Positions 17,106 to 26,497 of a stretch of 64,000 nt of DNA are shown here, piece by piece (the first letter of the stretch is position 1; every line of letters begins with the position of its first letter). A program made the translations under genes and the position numbers. The notes under the pieces were generated by a model. That model made no database searches. It saw only the letters and a program-made list of their open reading frames with translations, and had not been told where the DNA came from. Origin of the DNA: Brevibacillus antibioticus (GTDB lineage: Bacteria; Bacillota; Bacilli; Brevibacillales; Brevibacillaceae); the NCBI RefSeq assembly GCF_005217615.1, contig NZ_SZNK01000001.1, forward strand, positions 3,250,501 through 3,314,500, given 5' to 3'.

Positions 17106-17109
17106 CATT

Positions 17110-17325
17110 CTATTTGCTATCGTTGTTGAGCACATCAGCAGCTCGCGGTCCAAAAATGATATACAAATAGACATATTGGCTGACGCTAACGTGAGGAAAG
17201 ACAAACGCAACACTAGTCTTTCCCTCTTGTTGTCTGACGAAATAACGCAATTTGCTTGTTTTGATCCTTTTCACAATACGTGTCGCTTCTCGCCATGGTA
17301 CGGAAAATTGAACGCTTTTTTCCAT
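17110..17325 (-). CDS. Small hypothetical protein, 71 aa
   Basis: The ATG at 17323-17325 has GAGAGGTG nine bases upstream, and a stem-loop follows the stop. The protein is basic at the front (MEKSVQFSVPWREATR, K-R-I-K-T-S-K-L-R-Y-F-V) with a hydrophobic Y-V-Y-L-Y-I-I-F-G segment. No family recognised. It lies next to the macA/macB remnant, so it might itself be left over from a deleted region. Confidence 0.45.
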   Translation of the reverse strand: MEKSVQFSVPWREATRIVKRIKTSKLRYFVRQQEGKTSVAFVFPHVSVSQYVYLYIIFGPRAADVLNNDSK

Positions 17326-17377
17326 CAGCACCAACACCTCTCACGGCTAGTATGCCCGGATTGGAAAAATTACACAC

Positions 17378-18053
17378 TCACTCATACCGCAGTGCGTCAA
17401 TTGGTTTGAGCTGTGCTGCTTTTCTCGCCGGATACACACCAAAAATGACACCAACCAGTGTAGATGTCAAAAACGCATACATGATCGGCGACAAGCTAAT
17501 TGAGGTCGCCACTGACCGAGCTTGCTAACCAAAAACGCAGCCCCTACCCCTAAGGCAATGCCAATTACCCCGTCAATCAGGCTAAGCGTAACCGCTTCGA
17601 TCAAAAACTGACGGAGAATATCTCCCCGCTTGGCTCCAATCGCCTTGCGAATCCCGATCTCCCGTGTCCGCTCCGTGACAGATACAAGCATAATGTTCAT
17701 TACGCCGATCCCACCAACAATCAGCGAGATCGCGGCAATACCAGATAAAAGCGCGGTCATCGAGCTGGATACGGACTGTGCTGTACTTAAAATGTCTGTC
17801 TGATTGACGGCGCTTCCGCATTGGTCACCTGGATTCTCGCTACGGAATCGTCCATCGTAGCCAGAACTTGCCCTGCCTTCACAGCATCACCAACACCGAC
17901 CTGAATGGTAGAGATCGCATCCTTGGCTTCTTCTGCATCAGAAAACGAGAGAGACGAGCGTTTGGAAGCCTGGACATTGCCTGATGCCTGCACGACTTCT
18001 GAGATGTCTCCCCTTTTTACCGTCTCCACTTGAAAAGCGGCCTGCGCGGTTTT
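17378..18053 (-). pseudogene. Deletion-fused macA/macB-type efflux remnant
   Basis: The upstream part (to about 17815) encodes the N-terminal piece of an RND/HlyD adaptor (GDISEVVQASGNVQASKRSS, then [20 protein letters not shown]) without start codon or signal peptide. It jumps in a different frame into the C-terminal end of a MacB/FtsX permease: [20 protein letters not shown], then [21 protein letters not shown] further frameshift near 17520 breaks it before the last helix ([12 protein letters not shown]) and the family ending [16 protein letters not shown] before TGA at 17378-17380. The ATPase and most of adaptor and permease are missing. The two-component genes behind it may once have controlled it. 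Confidence 0.85.
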
Positions 18054-18059
18054 GGGGGT

Positions 18060-18090
18060 AAAAAACGACCAGAGAACCAGGTCGTTTTTT
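18060..18090 (-). terminator. Terminator of the sensor kinase gene
   Basis: AAAAAACGACC and GGTCGTTTTTT pair around AGAGAACCA, with a T-run on the minus strand. Confidence 0.75.
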
Positions 18091-18104
18091 GGATCATGTA
18101 TGTT

Positions 18105-19511
18105 TTATTTGCGCAAAATCAACGTGAAGGTGCTGCCTGACGCTGTACTCTCCGTCAGAATCAACCTACCGCCTAACGCTTGGGCAATCATTCTACTAAA
18201 AGACAAGCCGAGCCCCAGCCCGCGGACGATATGCTTCTTGTCCTCGCCTCGGTAGAACCGCTCAAAAATCAAAGACTGTTCTTCGATTGGTATCCCTCGT
18301 CCATTGTCCTTCACGTCAATGCGAACCTCATCTGCTGATGCAGTTAGCGACACGACAATCTGCCCCTCCGATTCCATCGCTTGGGCTGCATTGTTTAGGA
18401 GATTGTACATGATTTGCTGCACACGCAGCGGATCGGTATCTACCCTGATCGGATCAGAGGTATTTTCGATGTGCAAGCTGAGCTTATCTTCTTCCTGCAC
18501 AATTTTCCATTGGTGCGTAATTTCCCGGATCAGCTCCTGCATGTTTTGAGGTTGCCTACGAATGCGAATGTCACCTACTGCAAAAGAGTTAAAATCGAGC
18601 AAATCCTCCACCATCTTTTGCAGACGTGCCGTTTCCTTCGTACAAATATCCAAAAACTCCTTGGCTTCCTCACCGCTCACAACCTCTTCCCTCACGGCTT
18701 GTACCAGCCCACTGATGGACGTAACAGGTGTTTTGAGTTCATGGGTCACCCCTGCCAATAGCTCGGTACGCATCATTTCTAGCAGCCTCAATCGCTCTGC
18801 CATTTCTTCAAAGGAATGGATCAGTTCATACACTTCTTGTTCGCGCTTGTCTTTATCCAATTGAATTTCGTAGTTTCCCAGCACGATTTGCTTGGCAGCG
18901 TCCGCCACATCCTGAATCGGCTGAGACAGTTTTTTCGTCAACAAATAAATCACGAGCCAGCCAAGCAAACCGAGACCTAGAAGCATGATCCCGAGCAAGT
19001 GGAATTCGGTCATGCTACGTATCAGCTGTTTTTGTGGGGTGAACAGCATGACCCACCCAACCACTCGCTCATCAACCTCAATGCTTTCCTTCACGAAAAG
19101 CACTTCATCGCCTCGCGCAAGCTCAAACTGTGACAGACTGTCATCCGCTTCCACCAGTTCAGGTGCGATGCGCTTCAGTTCCCCAGAAAAAGGACCAGGT
19201 ACGCCAAATACTGGTTGTTTGTGTTCATCTAAGATCATCATGATTGGCTTGTAATTGACTCCGAGTGACGCCTGGCGACTGTCCACAATACGAAACAAGA
19301 ACGGAGCCATTTTCACCCTGCCTTCCGCATCAACGACCCGATCCGCTACTTCCGCTGCCATCAGTCTCATAAAATCAAGGCGTTTTTGTGTCTCGCTATA
19401 AGAAATCCAGTAGCTGGATGCAATCCCGATCACGAAAAGGCCGATACACAAGATGATTAAGTATCGCGTCGTCCAATACCGAAACAAAGAGGTGCGTTTT
19501 TTCTCACTCAT
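18105..19511 (-). CDS. HAMP-domain sensor histidine kinase
   Basis: 468 aa. Two membrane helices (about 17-34 and 171-192) flank an extracytoplasmic sensor of ~135 residues. A HAMP linker follows, then HisKA with the phosphorylated histidine at about 257 in LAGVTHELKTPVTS. The ATPase domain shows the N box MYNLLNNAAQAM, DVKDNGRGIP and GLGLGLSFSR. The start ATG overlaps the regulator's stop in ATGAGTGA, so the two are coupled; nine extra upstream codons are rejected. The signal is unknown; the adjacent efflux remnant suggests a former cell-envelope or antimicrobial target. Confidence 0.9.
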   Translation of the reverse strand: MSEKKRTSLFRYWTTRYLIILCIGLFVIGIASSYWISYSETQKRLDFMRLMAAEVADRVVDAEGRVKMAPFLFRIVDSRQASLGVNYKPIMMILDEHKQPVFGVPGPFSGELKRIAPELVEADDSLSQFELARGDEVLFVKESIEVDERVVGWVMLFTPQKQLIRSMTEFHLLGIMLLGLGLLGWLVIYLLTKKLSQPIQDVADAAKQIVLGNYEIQLDKDKREQEVYELIHSFEEMAERLRLLEMMRTELLAGVTHELKTPVTSISGLVQAVREEVVSGEEAKEFLDICTKETARLQKMVEDLLDFNSFAVGDIRIRRQPQNMQELIREITHQWKIVQEEDKLSLHIENTSDPIRVDTDPLRVQQIMYNLLNNAAQAMESEGQIVVSLTASADEVRIDVKDNGRGIPIEEQSLIFERFYRGEDKKHIVRGLGLGLSFSRMIAQALGGRLILTESTASGSTFTLILRK

Positions 19512-20187
19512 ATACACACAGCTTGTAGCCCAAGCCACGATAGGTACGGATTTCTCCTTCAGATGTCGGCCAATTCTCCAAAGATCGCCGGATGCGTTTG
19601 ATGGCGAGGTCTACTGCACGATCACTTCCTTCGTAATCCATCCCCCACACCTGCTCGATGAGCTGTTCTCTGGTGAACGTCTGGTTTTTGTACTGCGCCA
19701 AAAATAGAAAGAGGCACAAGTCCTTTGGCGTAAACGCCAGTTCGATGCCGTGCAGCATGACAGAATACGCCTTGAAGTCGACTTTCAGACTGCCAAACTG
19801 CTTCCCAGGATTGCCTTCTATCAACTGTTTCGAGCGACGTAATACTGCATGTACGCGAGCGATCACTTCGTCGGCAATAAAAGGTTTGGTGATATAGTCA
19901 TCGGCGCCTTTGTTCAAGCCCGCCAGCTTGTTATCGATTTGTCCCAACGCTGTCAGCATGATGACAGGACACGAGCTTTTCGCCCGAATGTATTCAAGAA
20001 TACTCCATCCGCTTCGTCCAGGCAGCATCACATCCAGCAAAACGAGAGCAGGATTGAGTGAATCAAACTTCCGCTCTGCTTCCTCCCCGTTAAATGCCTG
20101 TTCGACCTGAAAGTCGTTTTTTTCCAAATACGCCTTCAATACTCGAGAGATAGGTAGCTCGTCTTCCACGATTAAGATGTTTTGCAT
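19504..20187 (-). CDS. OmpR/PhoB-family response regulator
   Basis: 227 aa. The receiver domain has E8/D9, the phospho-acceptor D52 in LVLLDVMLPGRSGW and the late lysine in G-A-D-D-Y-I-T-K-P-F. The C-terminal winged helix has F-T-P-K-D-L-C-L-F-L-F-L, then R-A-V-D-L-A-I-K-R-I-R-R and the closing T-Y-R-G-L-G-Y-K-L. It is the first gene of the pair with the kinase. Confidence 0.92.
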   Translation of the reverse strand: MQNILIVEDELPISRVLKAYLEKNDFQVEQAFNGEEAERKFDSLNPALVLLDVMLPGRSGWSILEYIRAKSSCPVIMLTALGQIDNKLAGLNKGADDYITKPFIADEVIARVHAVLRRSKQLIEGNPGKQFGSLKVDFKAYSVMLHGIELAFTPKDLCLFLFLAQYKNQTFTREQLIEQVWGMDYEGSDRAVDLAIKRIRRSLENWPTSEGEIRTYRGLGYKLCVYE

Positions 20188-20324
20188 GCTGGTACTCTCT
20201 CCCCTCTGCTCGGACTACTCTCCCCTTTAGCGTAGGACATGAATATGTCAAGCTGATGTCTGGAAGGAAGCATACTTTAAAAGTAAAATAAAGAGACCTG
20301 AATACAAATAGGGAGGGTTTTCTC

Positions 20325-20978
20325 ATGAAACGCTTAACCGCGGAAGAAAAAAACGGTTTGTATAAAGCCATCAGCAATCGTCGCGATATTCGTACCTTTC
20401 GCCCAGATCCTGTCGCCCCGGAAAAGCTCGCCATGATCTTGGCTGCTGCCCACCATGCTCCTTCTGTCGGATTCATGCAGCCTTGGAATTTTGTCCTGGT
20501 GGAAGACGACGCAACCAAACAAGCTCTCGCAGAGTCTGCGGATAAAGAACGCCGGGCGCTTGCCATCCACTACGAAGGAACGGGACGAGAATCGACCTTT
20601 TTGGAGTTGAAAATTCAAGGGATCAAGGAAGCGCCTGTCACCATCTGTGTCACTTGTGATCCTACACGTGGCGGAGACCATGTACTCGGACGCAATTCCA
20701 TCCCGGAAACAGATATTATGTCGGTCAGCTGTGCGATCCAAAACATGTGGTTGGCAGCCTACGCAGAAGATTTGGCGATGGGCTGGGTCAGTTTTTATAA
20801 GAAAGCAGACGTGCGTCGTATCCTGAACATACCGCCGCATATCGATCCGGTCGCATTGCTGTCGATCGGCTACACGGATCATTATCCGGAACGTCCACTC
20901 TTGGAGCTGCACCAATGGAGACAACGCGAGGACCTACAACAGTTGATTTATCGGGAGCAATGGGGAAATAAAGCGTAA
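20325..20978 (+). CDS. bluB: 5,6-dimethylbenzimidazole synthase
   Basis: 217 aa nitroreductase-fold protein. AISNRRDIRTFRPDPV, then A-A-H-H-A-P-S-V-G-F-M-Q-P-W-N-F and S-V-S-C-A-I-Q-N-M-W-L-A-A-Y-A-E are BluB hallmarks, and the ending with H-Q-W-R fits. BluB breaks down FMNH2 with oxygen to give the lower ligand of vitamin B12. The start has GGGAGG upstream. No cobalamin riboswitch is seen in the 137-bp upstream gap, and no other cob genes are nearby. A general nitroreductase is the less likely alternative. Confidence 0.88.
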   Translation: MKRLTAEEKNGLYKAISNRRDIRTFRPDPVAPEKLAMILAAAHHAPSVGFMQPWNFVLVEDDATKQALAESADKERRALAIHYEGTGRESTFLELKIQGIKEAPVTICVTCDPTRGGDHVLGRNSIPETDIMSVSCAIQNMWLAAYAEDLAMGWVSFYKKADVRRILNIPPHIDPVALLSIGYTDHYPERPLLELHQWRQREDLQQLIYREQWGNKA

Positions 20979-20999
20979 GCCTTGACCCTGTAAGAAAGC

Positions 21000-21029
21000 A
21001 AGGGCGCTGCTACTGCGGCACCCTTTTTT
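21000..21029 (+). terminator. Terminator of bluB
   Basis: AAGGGCGCTGC and GCGGCACCCTT form an imperfect stem followed by a run of T. Confidence 0.65.
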
Positions 21030-21032
21030 CAC

Positions 21033-21130
21033 AAAAAAAGACCGCCTGATTAACAGGCAGCCCAGAGAAACGGAGGGGGTAGTACGTGATTCACGGTATC
21101 TTCCTGACGTGCTAGGATACAAGGAAGGTT
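21033..21130 (-). ncRNA. Candidate small RNA 2 (or hrpB 3' end) sharing the C/U-rich motif
   Basis: On the minus strand CGTGAATCACGTACTACC and then CCCTCCG (21071-21095) precede the terminator GCCTG-TTAAT-CAGGC plus seven T residues at 21033-21060. A stem (GTATCCT with AGGAAGATAC) lies just upstream. It may be an independent small RNA or a processed 3' end of the hrpB message. The near-identical segment at 16794-16820 makes chance unlikely. Confidence 0.4.
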
Positions 21131-21230
21131 TCACAATTGACGTGACTCACGAACATGGAACTAGCAAAATGGGAAATTTCACCTGACGCAAAGCCCTTCC
21201 TCTCTGCCCGAATATACCTAGCGAATTGAT

Positions 21231-23732
21231 TTATATACGTGGACGTGTCCGATTTGTCGGAATGGCCGCTAGCGGATCATCCGGCCAGTAATGCTTGGGA
21301 TAACGTCCCTTTAAATCCTTTTTCACCTCAAAATACGCATGTGCCCAAAAGCTCGCCAAGTCCCGTGTCACTTGTACCGGACGATGCGCTGGTGAAAGCA
21401 GATGCAATGTCAGTGGTACTCTGCCTCTGCCTATTCTCGGAGAGTCTTTCCAACCAAACAACTCCTGTAGCCGGACCGAAAGCACCGGTGCCGCTGGATC
21501 GCTGTAATCGACAGGAATTTTGGAACCGCTCGGGACGATCACATGAGTCGGAGCGTATTCGTCTAGTTGTCTGCGCTTCTCCCATGACAACATACTCTCT
21601 ATCAACGTCGTCACTGACAGCGACTGCAGGTCTTCCTTTCTCTTCAAACCATACACATGAGGAGCGAGCCATTCCTCCAGGGTGGTAAGCAGTGCCTCAT
21701 CTTCCACATTCGGCCAGCCTTCCTCCAGACGATGCATAAATAGCAAACGCTCCCGATACTGTCTCGCCTGCCGATTCCACGGCAAAATCTCCAAGCCTTC
21801 ATCTTTAATTCCGTCCAAAAACGCTGTTAACACCTCATCTGGCGAAGACTCCGCAGGCATATCCGCCAACAGGATCGCGCCCAACCGTTTTTGCTTGCGG
21901 CTGCGAACTACCCCAGCTGAATGCTCCCACCATACGTTCATTCGTTCCGTAATCTGCATCGCACAATCCTTCAACAGCTCGCTTTCTTCCACGCTAGCCG
22001 CCAGTAATATCCGACTATCTGCACCTTGATCATCGAGTTCTGCTGCCACAATATACAGCGAAGCAGCCAGTGGTTGCTGCACGGAAAAAGCCGCCCCACG
22101 CCCATTGCGAAGCAAATAACGTCCATCTGCCCTTCGCTGGGCAATCCGGTCCGGGTACGCAAACGCCAGCAGTCTTCCCGTCGCTTCTGTACGAGTGGAA
22201 GTGCCAGCAGACTGGTTGTTTGCCCATACCCGTTTGAAATGAGCCGCCTCCTTCCAAAGTCTTTGGCATGCTCCTACATCAATCGGAAGCTCCGTTATAC
22301 CACTCTGTTTATTTCCTACCCGACGAAGTAATTCAACACGCGTACGGATATCCGCATCTGCTGACGCTTGGCGCCCCCTCACAATATCTCTTTCTTCCAA
22401 GAGAACAGCAAGCTCGCAAGCTAGCTCACCTTCCCCCAGCTCATTCGCTTTCTGAATCATGTGACCCAATCTCGGATGCACAGCCATTCCAGCAAGCGCT
22501 CGTCCATGTGCTGTGATCTGCTTCCGCTCATCTAATGCACCCAGTTGGAGCAGCAGCTCTTGAGCCTGTGCCATCGCTGGCTTCGGCGGGGGATTCAGCC
22601 AATCCAGCTCGTCCGACGACCCGACTCCCCACAAAGCCAGCTCTAATGCGAGCACAGCCAGATCCGCTTCCATGATTTCAGGTGCCTGCTGTGGTATGAG
22701 CATGCGATCTTCTTGCTCTGTCCACAATCGAAAGCAGACCCCGGGTGCAAGACGTCCAGCCCTTCCTCGGCGTTGGTCAGCAGATGCCCTCGATACCTTT
22801 GCAGTCTCCAGTCTCGTCATCCCTGTTCGCGGAGAAAAGCGCGGGACCCGTTTTAATCCACTATCAATCACGATGCGCACACCCTCGACAGTCAAGCTCG
22901 TCTCGGCAATAGTGGTAGCAAGAACAATTTTGCGCTCCCCTGTTTTCCCGGGCTGGATCGCCTTATCTTGTTCCTCCTGCGACAAATTTCCGTAAAGAGG
23001 CGCAATCCGTATGTTCGTGCCGACACCGCTTTGTTCAAGCAACCCTTGCACCCTGTGAATTTCTTTGGCTCCCGGTAAAAAGACGAGCATATCTCCTTCT
23101 TGTCTCAACGCATGGGAGATCATCTGCACAACCGCTTCCTCCAGACGCCCCTGTATCGGGGAAGACAATAAGTGCGTCTCCACCGGAAACATCCTGCCTT
23201 CACTACTGACAACGGGAGCATTCCCCAGCAAGGCTGCCACGGGCTCAGCATCGAGCGTAGCGGACATCACGAGAATTCGCAGGTCCTCTCGAAACAAGCT
23301 TTGTGCCTGAAGACTAAGGGCCAGCCCCAAATCCGCGTGCAAATTTCGTTCATGGAACTCATCGAAAATAACAAGACCGACGTCAGATAGCTCCGGATCA
23401 TCCTGTAGCATTCTCGTTAAAATTCCTTCTGTCATCACTTCAATCCGAGTGCCTGGACCTACTCTTGATTCACGCTTGACCCGGTACCCGACTGTTTGTC
23501 CAACTTCTTCTCCCAGCAAGGCAGCCATGTAGGCAGCGGCTTGACGTGCGGCCAGTCGGCGTGGGACCAGCATCACAATTCGGCGATTTTGTAACCAAGC
23601 TTCTTCCCGCAAGGCCAGTGGTACCCGCGTCGTCTTCCCTGCACCCGGAGCAGCGACCAATACTGCGTTTGTCTCTTTGCGCAGCGTGTTTACCAGCTCG
23701 GGCAATACTTCATTTATCGGCAATGCATTCAT
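21231..23732 (-). CDS. hrpB: ATP-dependent helicase HrpB
   Basis: 833 aa, the usual HrpB length. Motif I is APGAGKTTRVPLAL, the Walker B box is DEFHER, motif III is S-A-T-L-D, and motif VI is QRRGRAGRLAPG. The C-terminal HrpB domain is complete (FGWKDSPRIGRGRVPLTLHL and K-G-R-Y-P-K-H-Y-W-P-D-D-P). It is a DEAH-box protein whose RNA substrate in Firmicutes is not established. Monocistronic. Confidence 0.93.
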   Translation of the reverse strand: MNALPINEVLPELVNTLRKETNAVLVAAPGAGKTTRVPLALREEAWLQNRRIVMLVPRRLAARQAAAYMAALLGEEVGQTVGYRVKRESRVGPGTRIEVMTEGILTRMLQDDPELSDVGLVIFDEFHERNLHADLGLALSLQAQSLFREDLRILVMSATLDAEPVAALLGNAPVVSSEGRMFPVETHLLSSPIQGRLEEAVVQMISHALRQEGDMLVFLPGAKEIHRVQGLLEQSGVGTNIRIAPLYGNLSQEEQDKAIQPGKTGERKIVLATTIAETSLTVEGVRIVIDSGLKRVPRFSPRTGMTRLETAKVSRASADQRRGRAGRLAPGVCFRLWTEQEDRMLIPQQAPEIMEADLAVLALELALWGVGSSDELDWLNPPPKPAMAQAQELLLQLGALDERKQITAHGRALAGMAVHPRLGHMIQKANELGEGELACELAVLLEERDIVRGRQASADADIRTRVELLRRVGNKQSGITELPIDVGACQRLWKEAAHFKRVWANNQSAGTSTRTEATGRLLAFAYPDRIAQRRADGRYLLRNGRGAAFSVQQPLAASLYIVAAELDDQGADSRILLAASVEESELLKDCAMQITERMNVWWEHSAGVVRSRKQKRLGAILLADMPAESSPDEVLTAFLDGIKDEGLEILPWNRQARQYRERLLFMHRLEEGWPNVEDEALLTTLEEWLAPHVYGLKRKEDLQSLSVTTLIESMLSWEKRRQLDEYAPTHVIVPSGSKIPVDYSDPAAPVLSVRLQELFGWKDSPRIGRGRVPLTLHLLSPAHRPVQVTRDLASFWAHAYFEVKKDLKGRYPKHYWPDDPLAAIPTNRTRPRI

Positions 23733-23870
23733 GTTTTCACCTCATACGAGCAATCATCCCTTTTCATCATACACGATACAAGCATATCGGATGAATGTGT
23801 ATCGCAAACAAAAATGACTGAATAATCATTCAACAGTATAATGAAGCCATTACTAGGGGAGGTGTGCGGT

Positions 23871-24701
23871 ATGATTCACATTCATCAGCATGAAGACGTG
23901 GCATGTCTGGAAGGGATTGTTCGCGTAGGGGATTGGGAATCGGCAATCTATGTTTATATGACCGATGGCATGCTGGTTGATACGGGCCCGAAAGTACTCG
24001 AGCAAGCTCTCATTCACAGGTTTCAGGAAGCCTCGTTTGATTCCGTCGTATTGACGCACAGCCATGAAGACCACGTCGGAACCGCCTCGTGGATTGCCCA
24101 GCACAAGCAGGTCCCTTTTTTCATTCACGAAAAAGGCGTGAACATTTGCTCCCAAAAAGCACTGTACCCATTCTATCGACAGTTGACTTGGGGGATTCGC
24201 GATCCGTTTGTGGCCCAACCTTTGGGTGACGTCCATCACTCTCGTTCCCTCGAATGGAAAGTGATTGGTACCCCCGGTCATGCCCATGATCATATAGTTT
24301 TGCTGGACGAAATGAACGGTCGCTTGTTCTGTGGCGATCTTTTTATGGGTGTGAAAACGAAGGTTATTTTACGAGAAGAATCAATCCCCACCTTGATGAA
24401 TTCCCTTCGAACCGTGCTGACTTGTGACTTCCAATCAATCTTTTGTGCCCATTCCGGCTATCATCCAGACGGGAAAACACGCTTGCAGCAAAAGCTGGAG
24501 CATTTGGAGAATCTGTCTGGGGAAATCCTTCATTTGCATAGCCAAGGGCTGTCTTCCCGCGAAATAAATAAGCAACTGTTTCCTTCTAAACCGCTGATCA
24601 TCGCGGCTTCTTCTGGCGAGTTTGACTCGCTCTATATCGTCACATCTGTTCTTGCAGAACATCTTCCTTTACCAAAGCCGGATAATATACGAGAAGGATA
24701 A
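23871..24701 (+). CDS. Metallo-beta-lactamase fold hydrolase
   Basis: 276 aa. The metal-binding motif is LTHSHEDHVG; further ligands come from I-G-T-P-G-H-A-H-D-H-I and L-F-C-G-D-L-F. The C-terminal ~60 residues form a helical extension. I choose the ATG at 23871 because GGGGAGGTG precedes it; ten upstream codons contain that site. The substrate is unknown; the family includes thioesterases and glyoxalase II-like enzymes. Confidence 0.8.
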   Translation: MIHIHQHEDVACLEGIVRVGDWESAIYVYMTDGMLVDTGPKVLEQALIHRFQEASFDSVVLTHSHEDHVGTASWIAQHKQVPFFIHEKGVNICSQKALYPFYRQLTWGIRDPFVAQPLGDVHHSRSLEWKVIGTPGHAHDHIVLLDEMNGRLFCGDLFMGVKTKVILREESIPTLMNSLRTVLTCDFQSIFCAHSGYHPDGKTRLQQKLEHLENLSGEILHLHSQGLSSREINKQLFPSKPLIIAASSGEFDSLYIVTSVLAEHLPLPKPDNIREG

Positions 24702-24736
24702 TCCTTACAATTTCATTTTAAAAAAGAGGAGCCTAT

Positions 24737-25597
24737 ATGAAAGTCATCACTGTATTCCTTGCACTCATTCTGGGTTTATTTAGTATTTATCCTGCCGTTA
24801 CACATGCTGCACCGAAATTTCATGATGTCGATCCGAAGAAATACGGCTGGGCCATGAATTCGATCTCCTGTATGGTAGATAAGGGGGTTGCTAGCGGTTA
24901 TCCTGACGGTCGCTTCCAACCCGAAAGATTGGTAGACAAAGCGGAAATGACCGTCATGGTCTATAGCCTGTTTGATCAATACCGACCGTACAAACCGAAT
25001 CAGAAGACGGACTATAGCAATTACCACATCGAACTTTTTTCTGATGTACCGAAAAATCATTGGGCCTACAAGGAAATCAATTCAATTGTTACACGAGATT
25101 GGTGGAATGCCGTAAGCTATACACCTGCTGGCTACAAATTTTACCCGGACGCCAAACTCAATCGAATCGGTACAGCTAACGTCCTACCCGTCTTTATGTT
25201 AGACAGGTAAGATATGCCTGCCAAAGAAGTTTTACAAATCCTTTCTGGCATGCGGGATATCCCCATCATCTTGAGTCCGTATTCGCTTGACCCAAACTCG
25301 CCTGGAGACCTTTTCCAGAGGGATGGTCGGTACAACGAAGATGGGCGAGACCAAACGAACATCCTGTATCCGCTTCTCTTTGGCCAAGATGGCGATGAAA
25401 TCTTGTTTACGGATGACTACAGCGGAATCCTCGGAACCAATCTCGCCCTTTTGCAAAAAACAGGGATCATGACTGCCTGGAACGGCAAGTTCGAGGGTGG
25501 AGAAATGCTGACTCGCGCCGAAGCTGTCACTATTTTGCACAGATTTTATAACCATTTGAAACAAACAGGGACACTCCGCCAATACTCGAGCAAGTAA
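24737..25597 (+). pseudogene. S-layer homology (SLH) domain protein split by an in-frame stop
   Basis: The frame starts with a signal peptide (K-V-I-T-V-F-L-A-L-I-L-G ... T-H-A-A) and continues with SLH-like repeats: FHDVDPKKYGWAMNSI with GVASGYPDGRFQPE, then F-S-D-V-P-K-N-H-W-A-Y, and at the end L-T-R-A-E-A-V-T-I-L-H-R-F. A TAA at 25208-25210 interrupts it after M-L-D-R. The same frame then carries on uninterrupted for 128 codons to 25597. The reopened ATG at 25214 has no convincing ribosome-binding site. SLH domains anchor proteins to cell-wall polymers. This is a single nonsense mutation or a sequencing error; the first 157 residues could still be made. Confidence 0.75.
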
Positions 25598-25623
25598 AAA
25601 ACCTCCATCCCGGAGGTTTTTTT
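25595..25623. terminator. Bidirectional terminator
   Basis: AAAAACCTCC-ATCC-CGGAGGTTTTTTT between two convergent genes. Confidence 0.8.
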
Positions 25624-25631
25624 GCGACACC

Positions 25632-26342
25632 TTATTCTTTGTCGATCGGATTGCTGATACGGTCATCATACGGATCGAAATAAATTTGTCCATTGGAGCT
25701 AATCACGGCGTAATTCACTTCCGCTACGCTCAAGCCTTTCTTGCCCACCTGTGAGAGAAGCCACTCGATGGTCAGGCTATGTTGGCGTAAATTGCCCTGG
25801 ATAATTTGGCCATCCATGATCAATTCAATCGGGAATGTCTGTCTCTTCCCCGTTTTCAGTTTCAAGTCCCCGCGAGTAACAGGTAAAAATTGCGGTTTTC
25901 TCAGGACGGATATCTCTCCATTCAACTCCAGAACAGCATATTGAACTTCTTCGATATTAAAAATGTTTCTTTCCCGCAGCTCTTGATTCAGCGTATCCAA
26001 AGATAGCTTTTGCTTACGCATATTATCTTCGAGAATTCTTCCATCCTGGATGATCACCGTCGGCTGGCCCGAAAACCATTTTCGCAACTTCCGGTTTTTC
26101 AGGGAGAGAATCATCAACAAATAGGCGATACCACCAAAAGTGAGTAATGTCACAAGCATATGCGATATTTTGGCCATGTTGTTAAAGGCAAGATTTGCTG
26201 TCAGCGCCCCCAAGGTGATCGCCGCGACAAAATCGTGATACGTCATTTGCGCAATCGTCTGCTTGCCCAAGATCCGAGTAATGATCATCATGATGGCAAA
26301 AGCCAGCAGTGCTCTCGCAATTACTTCCACAATAGATTCCAT
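25632..26342 (-). CDS. DUF421/YetF-type membrane protein
   Basis: 236 aa. Three N-terminal membrane helices include the family motif LGKQTIAQMTYHDFVAAITL. Two small cytoplasmic repeats follow (I-I-Q-D-G-R-I-L-E-D-N-M and L-I-M-D-G-Q-I-I-Q-G-N-L). YetF-like proteins occur widely in spore formers; their role is unclear. I start at 26340-26342, where GGGGTGGAG precedes ATG; the longer frame to 26438 would add 32 residues without such a site. Confidence 0.8.
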   Translation of the reverse strand: MESIVEVIARALLAFAIMMIITRILGKQTIAQMTYHDFVAAITLGALTANLAFNNMAKISHMLVTLLTFGGIAYLLMILSLKNRKLRKWFSGQPTVIIQDGRILEDNMRKQKLSLDTLNQELRERNIFNIEEVQYAVLELNGEISVLRKPQFLPVTRGDLKLKTGKRQTFPIELIMDGQIIQGNLRQHSLTIEWLLSQVGKKGLSVAEVNYAVISSNGQIYFDPYDDRISNPIDKE

Positions 26343-26497
26343 GCTCCACCCCATGGATGACGAAATTTTGCACCATACCCCAATTATAGCCATGTTTATC
26401 ATTGGAAAACCTATCATGACAGCTTCGCATACAGACATTTCCTACAAATTCTTCTACAATAGAAAAAATCATACCCATGGAAAGGAATGAAAATGAT

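Noticed and set aside
20188..20324. Cobalamin riboswitch upstream of bluB
   Set aside because: The 137-bp gap lacks a B12-box-like sequence and the needed stems.
25214..25597. Independent second gene after the SLH stop
   Set aside because: It is in the same frame as the upstream gene, lacks a good ribosome-binding site and begins in the middle of an SLH-like segment.
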